Source of the DNA: Bartonella sp. DB5-6
Lineage (GTDB): Bacteria; Pseudomonadota; Alphaproteobacteria; Rhizobiales; Rhizobiaceae
Assembly: GCF_000278115.1 (NCBI RefSeq)
Contig: NZ_JH725115.1
Coordinates: 1 to 64,000 of the forward strand
Reading direction: 5' to 3'
DNA length: 64,000 nucleotides
Shown: positions 57,011 to 64,000 of the stretch, piece by piece
Numbering within the stretch: the stretch's first letter is position 1
Layout of the letters: each line of letters starts with the position of its first letter
Notes under the pieces: generated by a model
What the model saw: only the letters and a program-made list of their open reading frames with translations
Told to the model about the DNA's origin: nothing
Database searches by the model: none
Program-made: the position numbers and the translations under genes

Positions 57011-57412
57011 ATGAAAAAAAAATTTTTTAATTTACAATTTTTAGGCGTTTTAAGCTTATCTCTGTTTAGTTCAATCAGTGCTTTTGCTGGTTCTTTGGTC
57101 ATCGAGGTGCCAGACGATCCAGAACCAACAAAAGAAACCATAGTCTATCAATGTAATACTGGTAATACCGAAACAAAAAAAGAGCGTGTTGAAGCAACCT
57201 ACTACAATGCCGGTGAGATTGCGTTAGTTGATCTCAAATGGAACGGAAAGCGCATCATCGCTTCCAATGTCATTGCTGCTTCTGGAGCAAAATATGTGGG
57301 AGCTCAATATATTTGGTGGACACAAAAAGATGAGGCGACATTTTATGACCTCATTAATGATCCAAAGGAGGAAATGCCCCTCAACTGTGTAGAAGAAAAA
57401 GGCACAGAATAA
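57011..57412 (+). CDS. MliC-like periplasmic lysozyme inhibitor, copy 2
   Basis: A 133-residue paralogue of the preceding gene. It shares the signal-peptide style (ending SAFAG) and the motifs EVPDDPEPT, TIVYQCNTGN, KKERVEATYYNAGEIALVDL, ASNVIAASGAKYVGAQYIWW and the two Cys. Copy 2 carries a short TETK insertion after the first Cys. The tight tandem arrangement indicates a local duplication. AGGT precedes the ATG. It is convergent with the pha operon, whose last gene stops 16 bases away. Confidence 0.75.
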   Translation: MKKKFFNLQFLGVLSLSLFSSISAFAGSLVIEVPDDPEPTKETIVYQCNTGNTETKKERVEATYYNAGEIALVDLKWNGKRIIASNVIAASGAKYVGAQYIWWTQKDEATFYDLINDPKEEMPLNCVEEKGTE

Positions 57413-57428
57413 AGAAAGTTCCTACATA

Positions 57429-57839
57429 CTAGAAATCACGCTGGTTCTTATCGCATGATGTTCCTTCTAATATGGATATCTGTTCTTCCATCTGACGCGA
57501 CAAAAGAGCCAGCGGTTTTTCTTGTTCATTTTCTGAATGGTCTCGGTAAGCCCCCGCTTGCGATACCAACATGGAAGCTACAGGTATTGTCACAAGTAAA
57601 AAAAACATCAATAATATTTCATGAAAAACAAAGTGATGGTCCACAAATATTGAATAAAGAAACGAGGAAATAAGAATACTACCCGCCCCCCAACTTGTAC
57701 TCAGTGAAAGCATATGCAAGCGCTTATAAAAACTAGAAAGACGCACCAATCCTATCGCTCCAATCAGTGTGAGCCCAGATCCCAATACTAAAAAAACTGT
57801 GATAGCAATAGCAACCACAAGCGATACATCATCGTTCAT
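57429..57839 (-). CDS. phaG: Na+(K+)/H+ antiporter subunit G (MnhG/PhaG)
   Basis: Last gene of the pha/mrp operon (57429-63480). The 136-residue protein has three membrane helices, including FLVLGSGLTLIGAIGLVRLSSFYKRLHMLS, the PhaG/YufB family signature, with a polar C-terminal tail. It overlaps phaF by 4 bases (ATGA). Required for antiporter complex activity but with no catalytic role of its own. Confidence 0.92.
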   Translation of the reverse strand: MNDDVSLVVAIAITVFLVLGSGLTLIGAIGLVRLSSFYKRLHMLSLSTSWGAGSILISSFLYSIFVDHHFVFHEILLMFFLLVTIPVASMLVSQAGAYRDHSENEQEKPLALLSRQMEEQISILEGTSCDKNQRDF

Positions 57840-58117
57840 TCAATAATCTCTCCCCGCATTAAAAATTTTGCCAAAGCAATGCTTGATATAGGGCCTAAAA
57901 GCCCAATAATGAGAGCTGCTACAAAATAAATGGTTGTTCCTGAACGAATATCAAATGTAAGAAACAAAAGAATTGTGGTTATATAAAGAGCATCCAACCC
58001 CACAATCCGATCTTGCGCTCGTGGACCACAAATCAACCGAAATAGCGCTGGAATCATCGCCAAACCTAAAAAAAACTGCGAAAGCAAAATCCCCCAATAA
58101 AGGATCATCATACTCAT
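57836..58117 (-). CDS. phaF: antiporter subunit F (MnhF/PhaF)
   Basis: A 93-residue protein of three helices, with ALFRLICGPRAQDRIVGLDALY, the MrpF signature, near residue 25. It overlaps phaE and phaG by 4 bases each. Subunit F is a small integral part of the antiporter complex. Confidence 0.93.
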   Translation of the reverse strand: MSMMILYWGILLSQFFLGLAMIPALFRLICGPRAQDRIVGLDALYITTILLFLTFDIRSGTTIYFVAALIIGLLGPISSIALAKFLMRGEIIE

Positions 58118-58599
58118 GAGAAAATCTCCAAAAGCAATTGCTCATACCGTTGTTTGATAAACTGTTGGTAGTTATACTCATTTTTAAAATTCAAAACATG
58201 AAGCAAAAGCTCACCATTTTTTCTATTATAGGCAATCCAAACGGTTCCTGGAGTGACAGAAAAGATGCATGCTAAAACAGCCAAAGCGGTACGACTCTCG
58301 AGCAAAAGAGGCACGACAATAAAACCCGACTGCTGTTTTTTAGACCTTTTTGTTAAAACAAAGTAAGCCACCGAAATATTTGAAAGTATAGAATCGATAA
58401 ACACACGAAAAACGAGACGAAAAACTGCACTCCAGTTTTTAATCGTGATCTTTTCCGGTTCAAGAAACCGCATAACCCAACCACTAAACAAAGCAATTAT
58501 AATACCTAAAAGAAATTGACCTAAACTAAAACCGTTTAAGGTCAACCACATAAAAACAATCATACCACTGAAAAAAGGGAAAGGACAAAAATAGCTCAT
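58114..58599 (-). CDS. phaE: antiporter subunit E (MnhE/PhaE)
   Basis: A 161-residue protein of the MrpE family. Two N-terminal helices are followed by NISVAYFVLTKRSKKQQSGFIVVPLLLESRTALAVLACIFSVTPGTVWI; the TPGT-containing strand is typical. It overlaps phaD by 4 bases (ATGA). Confidence 0.92.
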   Translation of the reverse strand: MSYFCPFPFFSGMIVFMWLTLNGFSLGQFLLGIIIALFSGWVMRFLEPEKITIKNWSAVFRLVFRVFIDSILSNISVAYFVLTKRSKKQQSGFIVVPLLLESRTALAVLACIFSVTPGTVWIAYNRKNGELLLHVLNFKNEYNYQQFIKQRYEQLLLEIFS

Positions 58600-60221
58600 T
58601 GATTCATCTCCTTCTTTTCAAGAGAAAAATCACCTAAAACGCTCCCAATATAATTTTGGGAATCATACAAAGTCTTTGCTGTTTCAGACATATAATGACT
58701 AACAGGACCAGCTGCAATTGTTATAAGGAAACACAAAGCAAGGAGAATAGCAATTGGTGCGAATTCTATGACCTGCACACGCGGAATCCTTCCCTCAAGA
58801 GAAACCCAAAAAGTTCGAATACCCGTTCGTGTCAAAGCAATCAAAGCCGCAAAACCAGAGAGAGTAACAAAAATCACAAAGAACCAATCATAGTAAACTG
58901 GTAAAGAAGCAGACAAATCTCCCTTAGTATGGTCTAAAATTGCTGTGAACATCATAAATTTAGCGACAAAACCAGAAAAAGGTGGTAAACCAATAATCAA
59001 AATAGCACAAATACTAAAACAAGCCCCCAGAATTGCTAAAGTTACCGGTAAATAAGTACCGACTTCATCATCTTCTTCCTCTTCATCATCACCATACACT
59101 TCCATTGTGACAGTCAAAACATTAGCAGCCACATCTTGGCAACGTTCAACCAATTCCACCAGAAGAAAAAAAGCACCAAGTGCTAAAGTTGAAGAAACAA
59201 TGTAAAAGAGCGCTCCTGCTGTCAGCGCTGTATTACCGATCCCAATCGCTGCCAATAATGTACCAGAAGAGACAAGAACGCTATAGGATGCCAAACGTAC
59301 CAAAACTTGGCTAGCCAACACCCCAACAAAACCAAAAGCCATAGTGGCAAGCCCACCATAAAATAAAATCGTATGACCGAAATGGTTAAAATATCCACTT
59401 TCAGGACCAAACCATAACAACGTCAAACGTAAAATAACGTAAATACCCACCTTGCTCAAAAGCGCAAAAGAAGCCCCAACAGGCGCTACCGCTGCGCTGT
59501 AAGTCGGCATCAACCAAAAATTAAGTGGCCACATGCCCGCTTTTAGTAAAAAAGTAATACCCAAAAACACAGCACCTATTTCGAATAAAACAATATCTTC
59601 CGCAGCTATATGCCTTATTTTTACAGCCAAATCAGCCATATTAAGGGTGCCAACGACTCCATAAATGAGAGCCGCACCAGTTAAAAAAAACAATGAAGCA
59701 ACCAGATTAACCACAACATAATGCAACCCCGCACGCACACGAAACTGACCAGAACCATGCAATGCAAGCCCATAAGAAGCCGTTAACATAACTTCAAAAA
59801 ACACAAATAAATTGAACAAATCACCTGTCAAAAAAGCACCGTTTATTCCAACCATAAAAAATTGCATCAATGACTGAAAATGAGGACCTGCTTTATACCA
59901 ATGAGCCTGTGCAAAAACCAACGCGCTCATCATCAACAAGCTGGAAAGTAAAAGCATCATAGCATTTAAGCGATCAAGAACCAAAACAATTCCAAAAGGA
60001 GAAGGCCAATTACCAAGTCGATAAACGTGGGAAGACGGAGCAACTTCAAGAGCACGCATGATCAATAAAACAGCGATAATGACCAATAATCCCGCAGAAA
60101 AAAGACTTATAAATGATTTAAGTTTTGAACGGCGTTCATCATAAAAAAGGAGGAGTGCTCCAGTGCTTAAAGGTAAAAGAATAGGCAAAATGAGAAGATG
60201 CTGCACGCAAGCTTCCATCAC
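58596..60221 (-). CDS. phaD: antiporter subunit D (MnhD/PhaD)
   Basis: A 541-residue, roughly 14-helix protein homologous to complex I subunits NuoN/NuoM. FEVMLTASYGLALHG carries the conserved Glu of helix 5, and TFLLKAGMWPLNFWLMPTYSAAVAP the conserved Lys of helix 7. A cytoplasmic loop near residue 380 is strikingly acidic (GDDEEEEDDEVG), a feature also met in relatives. The start is a GTG at 60221 or the ATG at 60218, both overlapping phaC's stop. It probably forms part of the proton or cation path. Confidence 0.93.
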   Translation of the reverse strand: MMEACVQHLLILPILLPLSTGALLLFYDERRSKLKSFISLFSAGLLVIIAVLLIMRALEVAPSSHVYRLGNWPSPFGIVLVLDRLNAMMLLLSSLLMMSALVFAQAHWYKAGPHFQSLMQFFMVGINGAFLTGDLFNLFVFFEVMLTASYGLALHGSGQFRVRAGLHYVVVNLVASLFFLTGAALIYGVVGTLNMADLAVKIRHIAAEDIVLFEIGAVFLGITFLLKAGMWPLNFWLMPTYSAAVAPVGASFALLSKVGIYVILRLTLLWFGPESGYFNHFGHTILFYGGLATMAFGFVGVLASQVLVRLASYSVLVSSGTLLAAIGIGNTALTAGALFYIVSSTLALGAFFLLVELVERCQDVAANVLTVTMEVYGDDEEEEDDEVGTYLPVTLAILGACFSICAILIIGLPPFSGFVAKFMMFTAILDHTKGDLSASLPVYYDWFFVIFVTLSGFAALIALTRTGIRTFWVSLEGRIPRVQVIEFAPIAILLALCFLITIAAGPVSHYMSETAKTLYDSQNYIGSVLGDFSLEKKEMNQ

Positions 60222-60559
60222 TGCACCTCACGTCCATCAACGTGATCTGAACCTGTTAATCCTCGTGAAACCAGAAGTATAACCAAAAATAAAGCTGTCG
60301 TTGCAAAACCAATCACAATTGCTGTTAAAACCAAAGCTTGTGGAAGAGGGTCGACATAATTTTCTGGATTGATCACCATAGAAGAATCAACAATCGGTGC
60401 AGCATTGCTACGCGGTCTACTCATTGAAAATATAAAAAGATTGACACCATAGGACATCAAAGACAAACCAAGAATAACTTGAAAAGTTCGTGGGCGTAGC
60501 ACAAGCCAAATGCCTGATCCAACAAGCACACCAATACCCAAAGAAAGAACAATTTCCAT
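60218..60559 (-). CDS. phaC: antiporter subunit C (MnhC/PhaC)
   Basis: A 113-residue protein of three helices homologous to NuoK. GSGIWLVLRPRTFQVILGLSLMSYGVNLFIF is typical, and DPLPQALVLTAIVIGFATTAL carries the conserved DPLPQALVLTAIVI signature of MrpC. Its start overlaps the phaAB stop by 1 base (TAATG). Confidence 0.95.
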   Translation of the reverse strand: MEIVLSLGIGVLVGSGIWLVLRPRTFQVILGLSLMSYGVNLFIFSMSRPRSNAAPIVDSSMVINPENYVDPLPQALVLTAIVIGFATTALFLVILLVSRGLTGSDHVDGREVQ

Positions 60560-63480
60560 TAATTTTCCTTCTCATCCAGAATAGGTTTCTTACCGATTCG
60601 GTAACTACGAATTGACTGATGTGCAAGTGCAATTAAAATGAGAACAGTTGCTCCCAACACAAGAGAAAACACGCCAAAATCAAACAAAAAAGCAGATGCC
60701 ATAGGAACATTCCCAATCAACGGAAGATGTATATACTGAAAAAAAGAGGTTAAAAAAGGATACCCAACGAACCAAGCCCCAACTCCCGTTGTAACTGACA
60801 ACAATAAACCAAATCCCATCCAACGCAAGGGCAAAACTCTCAAATGATTTTCTACCCAACGAATATCACGTGCAAGATATTGCAAAATAAAACCTATCGC
60901 TAGAGTCACACCACCGACAAATCCACCTCCTGGAAGATCATGCCCCCGTATAAATAAATAAACCGAAAAAGCGATAATAATTGCAAAAAGCCAACCCATT
61001 ATAACAGCAGGAACAATGAGATAATTCAACACTGTATCCCCCACATTCCGATCAGGCTGTGCCATATCAAAAGCTTTCTGAATACGTTGTTGAAAAGGCG
61101 CATCAATACTTTCAGGAGCAGGACGAAACCGTCTTAAAAGAGCAAAAACAGTGAGTGAGACAACACCTAAAACGACAATTTCTCCCATAGTATCAAAACC
61201 ACGGAAGTCCACCAACAACACATTCACAACATTGCGACCACCAGCACCCGAATAAGCATTGGTAAGAAAAAAATCGGAAACTTTCGTACCTTGAGGACGT
61301 GTCATCATCGTAAAGGAAAGCCACGCTACCCCGACACCTCCCACAATAGCTATGACAAAATCACGTGCACGACGCAAACGCACAAAAAAACGAACAGGCG
61401 TTGGATCAGGATTATGCAAACGCTTAGGCAACCACCGCAAACCAAGCAACAATAAGACAGTCGTCACAACTTCAACTACCAATTGCGTTATTGCTAAATC
61501 TGGTGCAGAAAGCCATAAAAAGGTTGCACAAGTCATTAAGCCAGCGCCACTTAAGAGCATGAGAGATGCAAGGCGGTGAAACTTTGCTTGCCAAGCAACT
61601 AAAAGCGCACATAATCCGCCAACCACCCAAAGAGCAAGAAAAGGAATATCAAGCGGAAAAAGTGGTAACGAACCTACAGGAATGAAACCATCACACCAAA
61701 GCAAAAGACCAACAAATGTAAAACAAACACCAAAAATCCAGTGTAACTGTATTTGCAAGCGACGTGTTGACAAAATAGATTCCACTGCACGTGCCCATTT
61801 CCAAGAAATAATTACGAGAATGCGTTCAAAAATACGATGTCCTTTCAAGTGACGAAAAAAAGGAGGCCCATCATCACAGGATAAAAAATAACGATGCCCA
61901 ACAGCATAGAGCAATCCCCCTCCTGATAAAGCCACCAAACTCATCATTAATGGAGTATTAAAACCATGCCAAACAGCCAAACTATAAGGAATTGTTATCG
62001 GCCCTAAAACAGAAACAACAGCATTATCCAAAATAGTCCCTATCGTTAAATTAGGAAAAATACCAACTGCCAAACAAATAAACACCAAAAGTTCCATAGG
62101 TAAACGCATAAAACGCGGTGGTTCATGAGGAGTTTTCGGTAAACTAATAGGTTTGGGTCCTAAAAAGACACCATGAATAAAACGTATAGAGTAGGTCACA
62201 CTAAACAGACTAGCCAGTGTTGCTACATAAGGTGCAATCCAATCAAGCCATGACTCCATATGCGTTTCAACCGCTTCAGCAAAAAACATCTCTTTCGATA
62301 AAAAACCATTCAATAAAGGAACCCCCGCCATCGCTGCACTCGCGACTAAAGCAAGAGTTGCAGTAATAGGCATAGAGCGATAAAGACCTGTCAGCTTACG
62401 CATATCACGTGTTCCCGTCTCATGATCAATAATGCCAGCGGCCATAAATAAAGAAGCTTTAAAAGTAGCATGATTGGCCATATGAAAAATCGCCGCAACA
62501 CATGCAAGTGGGCTAGCAAGACTTAAAAGCGTGGTAATCAATCCAAGATGGCTAATCGTTGAGTAAGCAAGCAACCCTTTTAAATCTTGCTGAAACATGG
62601 AAAAATAGGCTCCAAGCAAAAGTGTTGAGAGACCTGAAAAGCCAACCAGCCAAAACCAAGATTCTGTCCCAGAAAGCACCGGCCATAACCGAACAAGCAA
62701 AAATAATCCTGCTTTAACCATTGTTGCCGAATGCAAATAAGACGATACAGGCGTTGGAGCAGCCATCGCATTAGGCAACCAAAAATGGAACGGAAACTGC
62801 GCACTTTTTGTTAACCCTCCCAGTAAAATACAAATAAGAACAGGATTATAAAGAGGACTTGATCGGATCATATCGCCCGACTGCAATACCTTATCCAAAT
62901 CAAAACTGCCAACGATATTGCCAATCAGTAAAACTCCAATAAAAAGGGCAAAACCACCAAAGCCTGTAATCGTTAAAGCCATACGAGCACCTTCACGTGC
63001 ACTCGCGTTATGATACCAATACCCGATCAACAAAAAGGAAAAAATACTAGTAAGTTCCCAAAAAACAACCAAAAAGATAAGATTGCCTGATAAGACTATT
63101 CCTGTCATCGACCCCATAAAGGCCAGAAAAAAAGAAAAAAACCGCGGTACAGAATCTGCTGGATCCATATAATAACGCGCATAAACAACAACAAGCAGTC
63201 CAATTCCTGTAATGAGCAAGCAAAAAAGCCACGATAGACCATCCATACGGAGAATCAAATCACTTCCCGATTCTGGAAGCCAAGAAATATCTAAACGCAC
63301 TACACGATTTCCGCGAACTGCAGAATAAAGCATTATTGTAAAAAGAAAACTGAAAAGCGCAATGGCTCCCGCAAACCACGCTTCATTATTTTTTGCTGTC
63401 GAACGAAAAAATCCAATAACAGCACTTCCACAAAAGGGAAGCAAAACGAGCAATATCAACATTGCTTCCCGTGTTGTCAT
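60559..63480 (-). CDS. phaAB: fused antiporter subunit A-B (PhaAB)
   Basis: The first gene of the operon, 973 residues with about 20 helices. Residues 1-about 780 are MrpA, homologous to NuoL: VFWELTSIFSFLLIGYW carries the conserved Glu, GLTKSAQFPFHFWLPNAMAAPTPVSSYLHSATMVKAG the Lys, and DLKGLLAYSTISHLG follows. Residues about 800-960 are MrpB (FIRGHDLPGGGFVGG). Fusion of A and B is usual in Pha systems of rhizobia, where Pha exports K+ or Na+ and supports pH adaptation and infection. GGAG precedes the ATG at 63480. Confidence 0.94.
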   Translation of the reverse strand: MTTREAMLILLVLLPFCGSAVIGFFRSTAKNNEAWFAGAIALFSFLFTIMLYSAVRGNRVVRLDISWLPESGSDLILRMDGLSWLFCLLITGIGLLVVVYARYYMDPADSVPRFFSFFLAFMGSMTGIVLSGNLIFLVVFWELTSIFSFLLIGYWYHNASAREGARMALTITGFGGFALFIGVLLIGNIVGSFDLDKVLQSGDMIRSSPLYNPVLICILLGGLTKSAQFPFHFWLPNAMAAPTPVSSYLHSATMVKAGLFLLVRLWPVLSGTESWFWLVGFSGLSTLLLGAYFSMFQQDLKGLLAYSTISHLGLITTLLSLASPLACVAAIFHMANHATFKASLFMAAGIIDHETGTRDMRKLTGLYRSMPITATLALVASAAMAGVPLLNGFLSKEMFFAEAVETHMESWLDWIAPYVATLASLFSVTYSIRFIHGVFLGPKPISLPKTPHEPPRFMRLPMELLVFICLAVGIFPNLTIGTILDNAVVSVLGPITIPYSLAVWHGFNTPLMMSLVALSGGGLLYAVGHRYFLSCDDGPPFFRHLKGHRIFERILVIISWKWARAVESILSTRRLQIQLHWIFGVCFTFVGLLLWCDGFIPVGSLPLFPLDIPFLALWVVGGLCALLVAWQAKFHRLASLMLLSGAGLMTCATFLWLSAPDLAITQLVVEVVTTVLLLLGLRWLPKRLHNPDPTPVRFFVRLRRARDFVIAIVGGVGVAWLSFTMMTRPQGTKVSDFFLTNAYSGAGGRNVVNVLLVDFRGFDTMGEIVVLGVVSLTVFALLRRFRPAPESIDAPFQQRIQKAFDMAQPDRNVGDTVLNYLIVPAVIMGWLFAIIIAFSVYLFIRGHDLPGGGFVGGVTLAIGFILQYLARDIRWVENHLRVLPLRWMGFGLLLSVTTGVGAWFVGYPFLTSFFQYIHLPLIGNVPMASAFLFDFGVFSLVLGATVLILIALAHQSIRSYRIGKKPILDEKEN

Positions 63481-63712
63481 TCTTTAAGCTCCATCCTGCC
63501 CTTAACATTTTGTCATCGACAAAATAAAATTTACATTATCCCCCATCCCACACTTAATGATAATAAGATTTAATAAAACTTAAAAGCATTTAAAATTTAA
63601 AAAAACTGCCGCCGCATGAAAAAAACAACACAGCGTAATTCCCCCTTTATTTTAAGAGCAGTAACGAACACGGCAAGATACTTATAACTATTTTTTTTAC
63701 ATTTAATAATTT

Positions 63713-64000
63713 TTATCCTTTAAAAAAGCGCGAAAGACACTGCTTACGAGGACCATGAAAAGGCTGATAGCTATTATCATCTTTATTGTAAGAACGATAA
63801 CGCGTACGACAAGATTCGATATGTTGTTTAAGCCACCCTAGCTCTTTTTTCTCTAAAAAAGAGATTAAAAACATCCTTTTCGCATCTGATGTAACCTTTA
63901 ATGGCGGCCATTTTGTGTTTAGCTGTGGTGCTGTAACAAAGGCTGCTTCAGGATACCACCAATTATCTCTATATTTAACATAACCACGTCGATAATTATG
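63713..64000 (-). CDS. BA14K family protein (partial, 5' end beyond window)
   Basis: The minus strand is open from the window edge to a TAA at 63713-63715, giving 95 C-terminal residues. WLKQHIESCRTRYRSYNKDD and YQPFHGPRKQC match the BA14K C-terminal repeat (H..WC..RYRSY...... Y..GP.R.C), first described as an immunoreactive 14-kDa Brucella protein. The preceding segment NYRRGYVKYRDNWWYPEAAF fits the family's aromatic region, but is longer than usual. N-terminal signal sequence and full length are outside the window. Confidence 0.8.
   Translation of the reverse strand, partial: HNYRRGYVKYRDNWWYPEAAFVTAPQLNTKWPPLKVTSDAKRMFLISFLEKKELGWLKQHIESCRTRYRSYNKDDNSYQPFHGPRKQCLSRFFKG

Noticed and set aside
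1-64000. CRISPR arrays or insertion sequences
   Set aside because: No regularly spaced direct repeats and no transposase frame were seen anywhere in the window.

Overview
The window looks like a Bartonella chromosome segment (Alphaproteobacteria, Hyphomicrobiales). The DNA is AT-rich. The genes and their local order (lysA-lptM-argH-tlpA, hisC-tyrC, accA-xerD-aroK-aroB, hemY beside a mitofilin-like gene and tsaD, a Pha-type antiporter operon with fused A and B subunits) are those of Brucella and rhizobia. Several biosynthetic genes kept by free-living relatives are missing or visibly decayed here. The genus call is inference from gene content; no rRNA lies in the window.

Layout. 1-16 kb: cobS-cobT; a queuosine-precursor transporter and rpmB; SURF1; a 50-residue DUF1127 gene; purH and a heparinase-like gene; an RsmB-type rRNA methyltransferase and htpX; an SdhAF4-like gene; ffh-chorismate mutase-rpsP; a beta-carbonic anhydrase. 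16-30 kb: giant NAD-glutamate dehydrogenase; a DUF2125 gene broken at a 9-base homopolymer; a class I amidotransferase; hemY plus a mitofilin-like gene, with tsaD divergent and hemC/hemD absent between them; an EVE-domain gene; a wrecked L,D-transpeptidase gene; an OmpR-type regulator that has lost its phospho-acceptor Asp. 30-44 kb: methyltransferase, TIGR02302 membrane protein, lysA, lptM, a full-length argH pseudogene, tlpA, yaiI, yihY, tyrC with a decayed hisC upstream, holA, and a three-gene ABC importer. 44-57 kb: tRNA-Gly followed by about 1.2 kb of gene-poor DNA with evenly spaced perfect hairpins; an FMN reductase with thiD; plsC; a D-Ala-D-Ala carboxypeptidase with a CobW-type GTPase; a YafK-type L,D-transpeptidase lipoprotein; accA, xerD, aroK, aroB; and a tRNA-Arg(CCU) split by a 228-nt group I intron. 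57-64 kb: two tandem MliC-like lysozyme-inhibitor genes, the six-gene pha/mrp antiporter operon, and the 3' part of a BA14K-family gene cut by the window edge.

Taken together, housekeeping functions (translation, SRP, replication, fatty acid and aromatic synthesis, wall remodelling) are intact. Arginine, histidine-type aminotransferase and haem-branch functions are eroding, as expected for a host-restricted haem-dependent bacterium. The envelope-defence genes (MliC pair, LptM, transpeptidase, carboxypeptidase, BA14K) fit life in contact with host tissue. I did not find an undescribed multi-gene system. The most notable items are the intron-bearing tRNA, the hairpin cluster beside tRNA-Gly, the homopolymer-broken DUF2125 gene, the Asp-less regulator and four pseudogene-level lesions, two of them in genes too decayed to show as single open frames.
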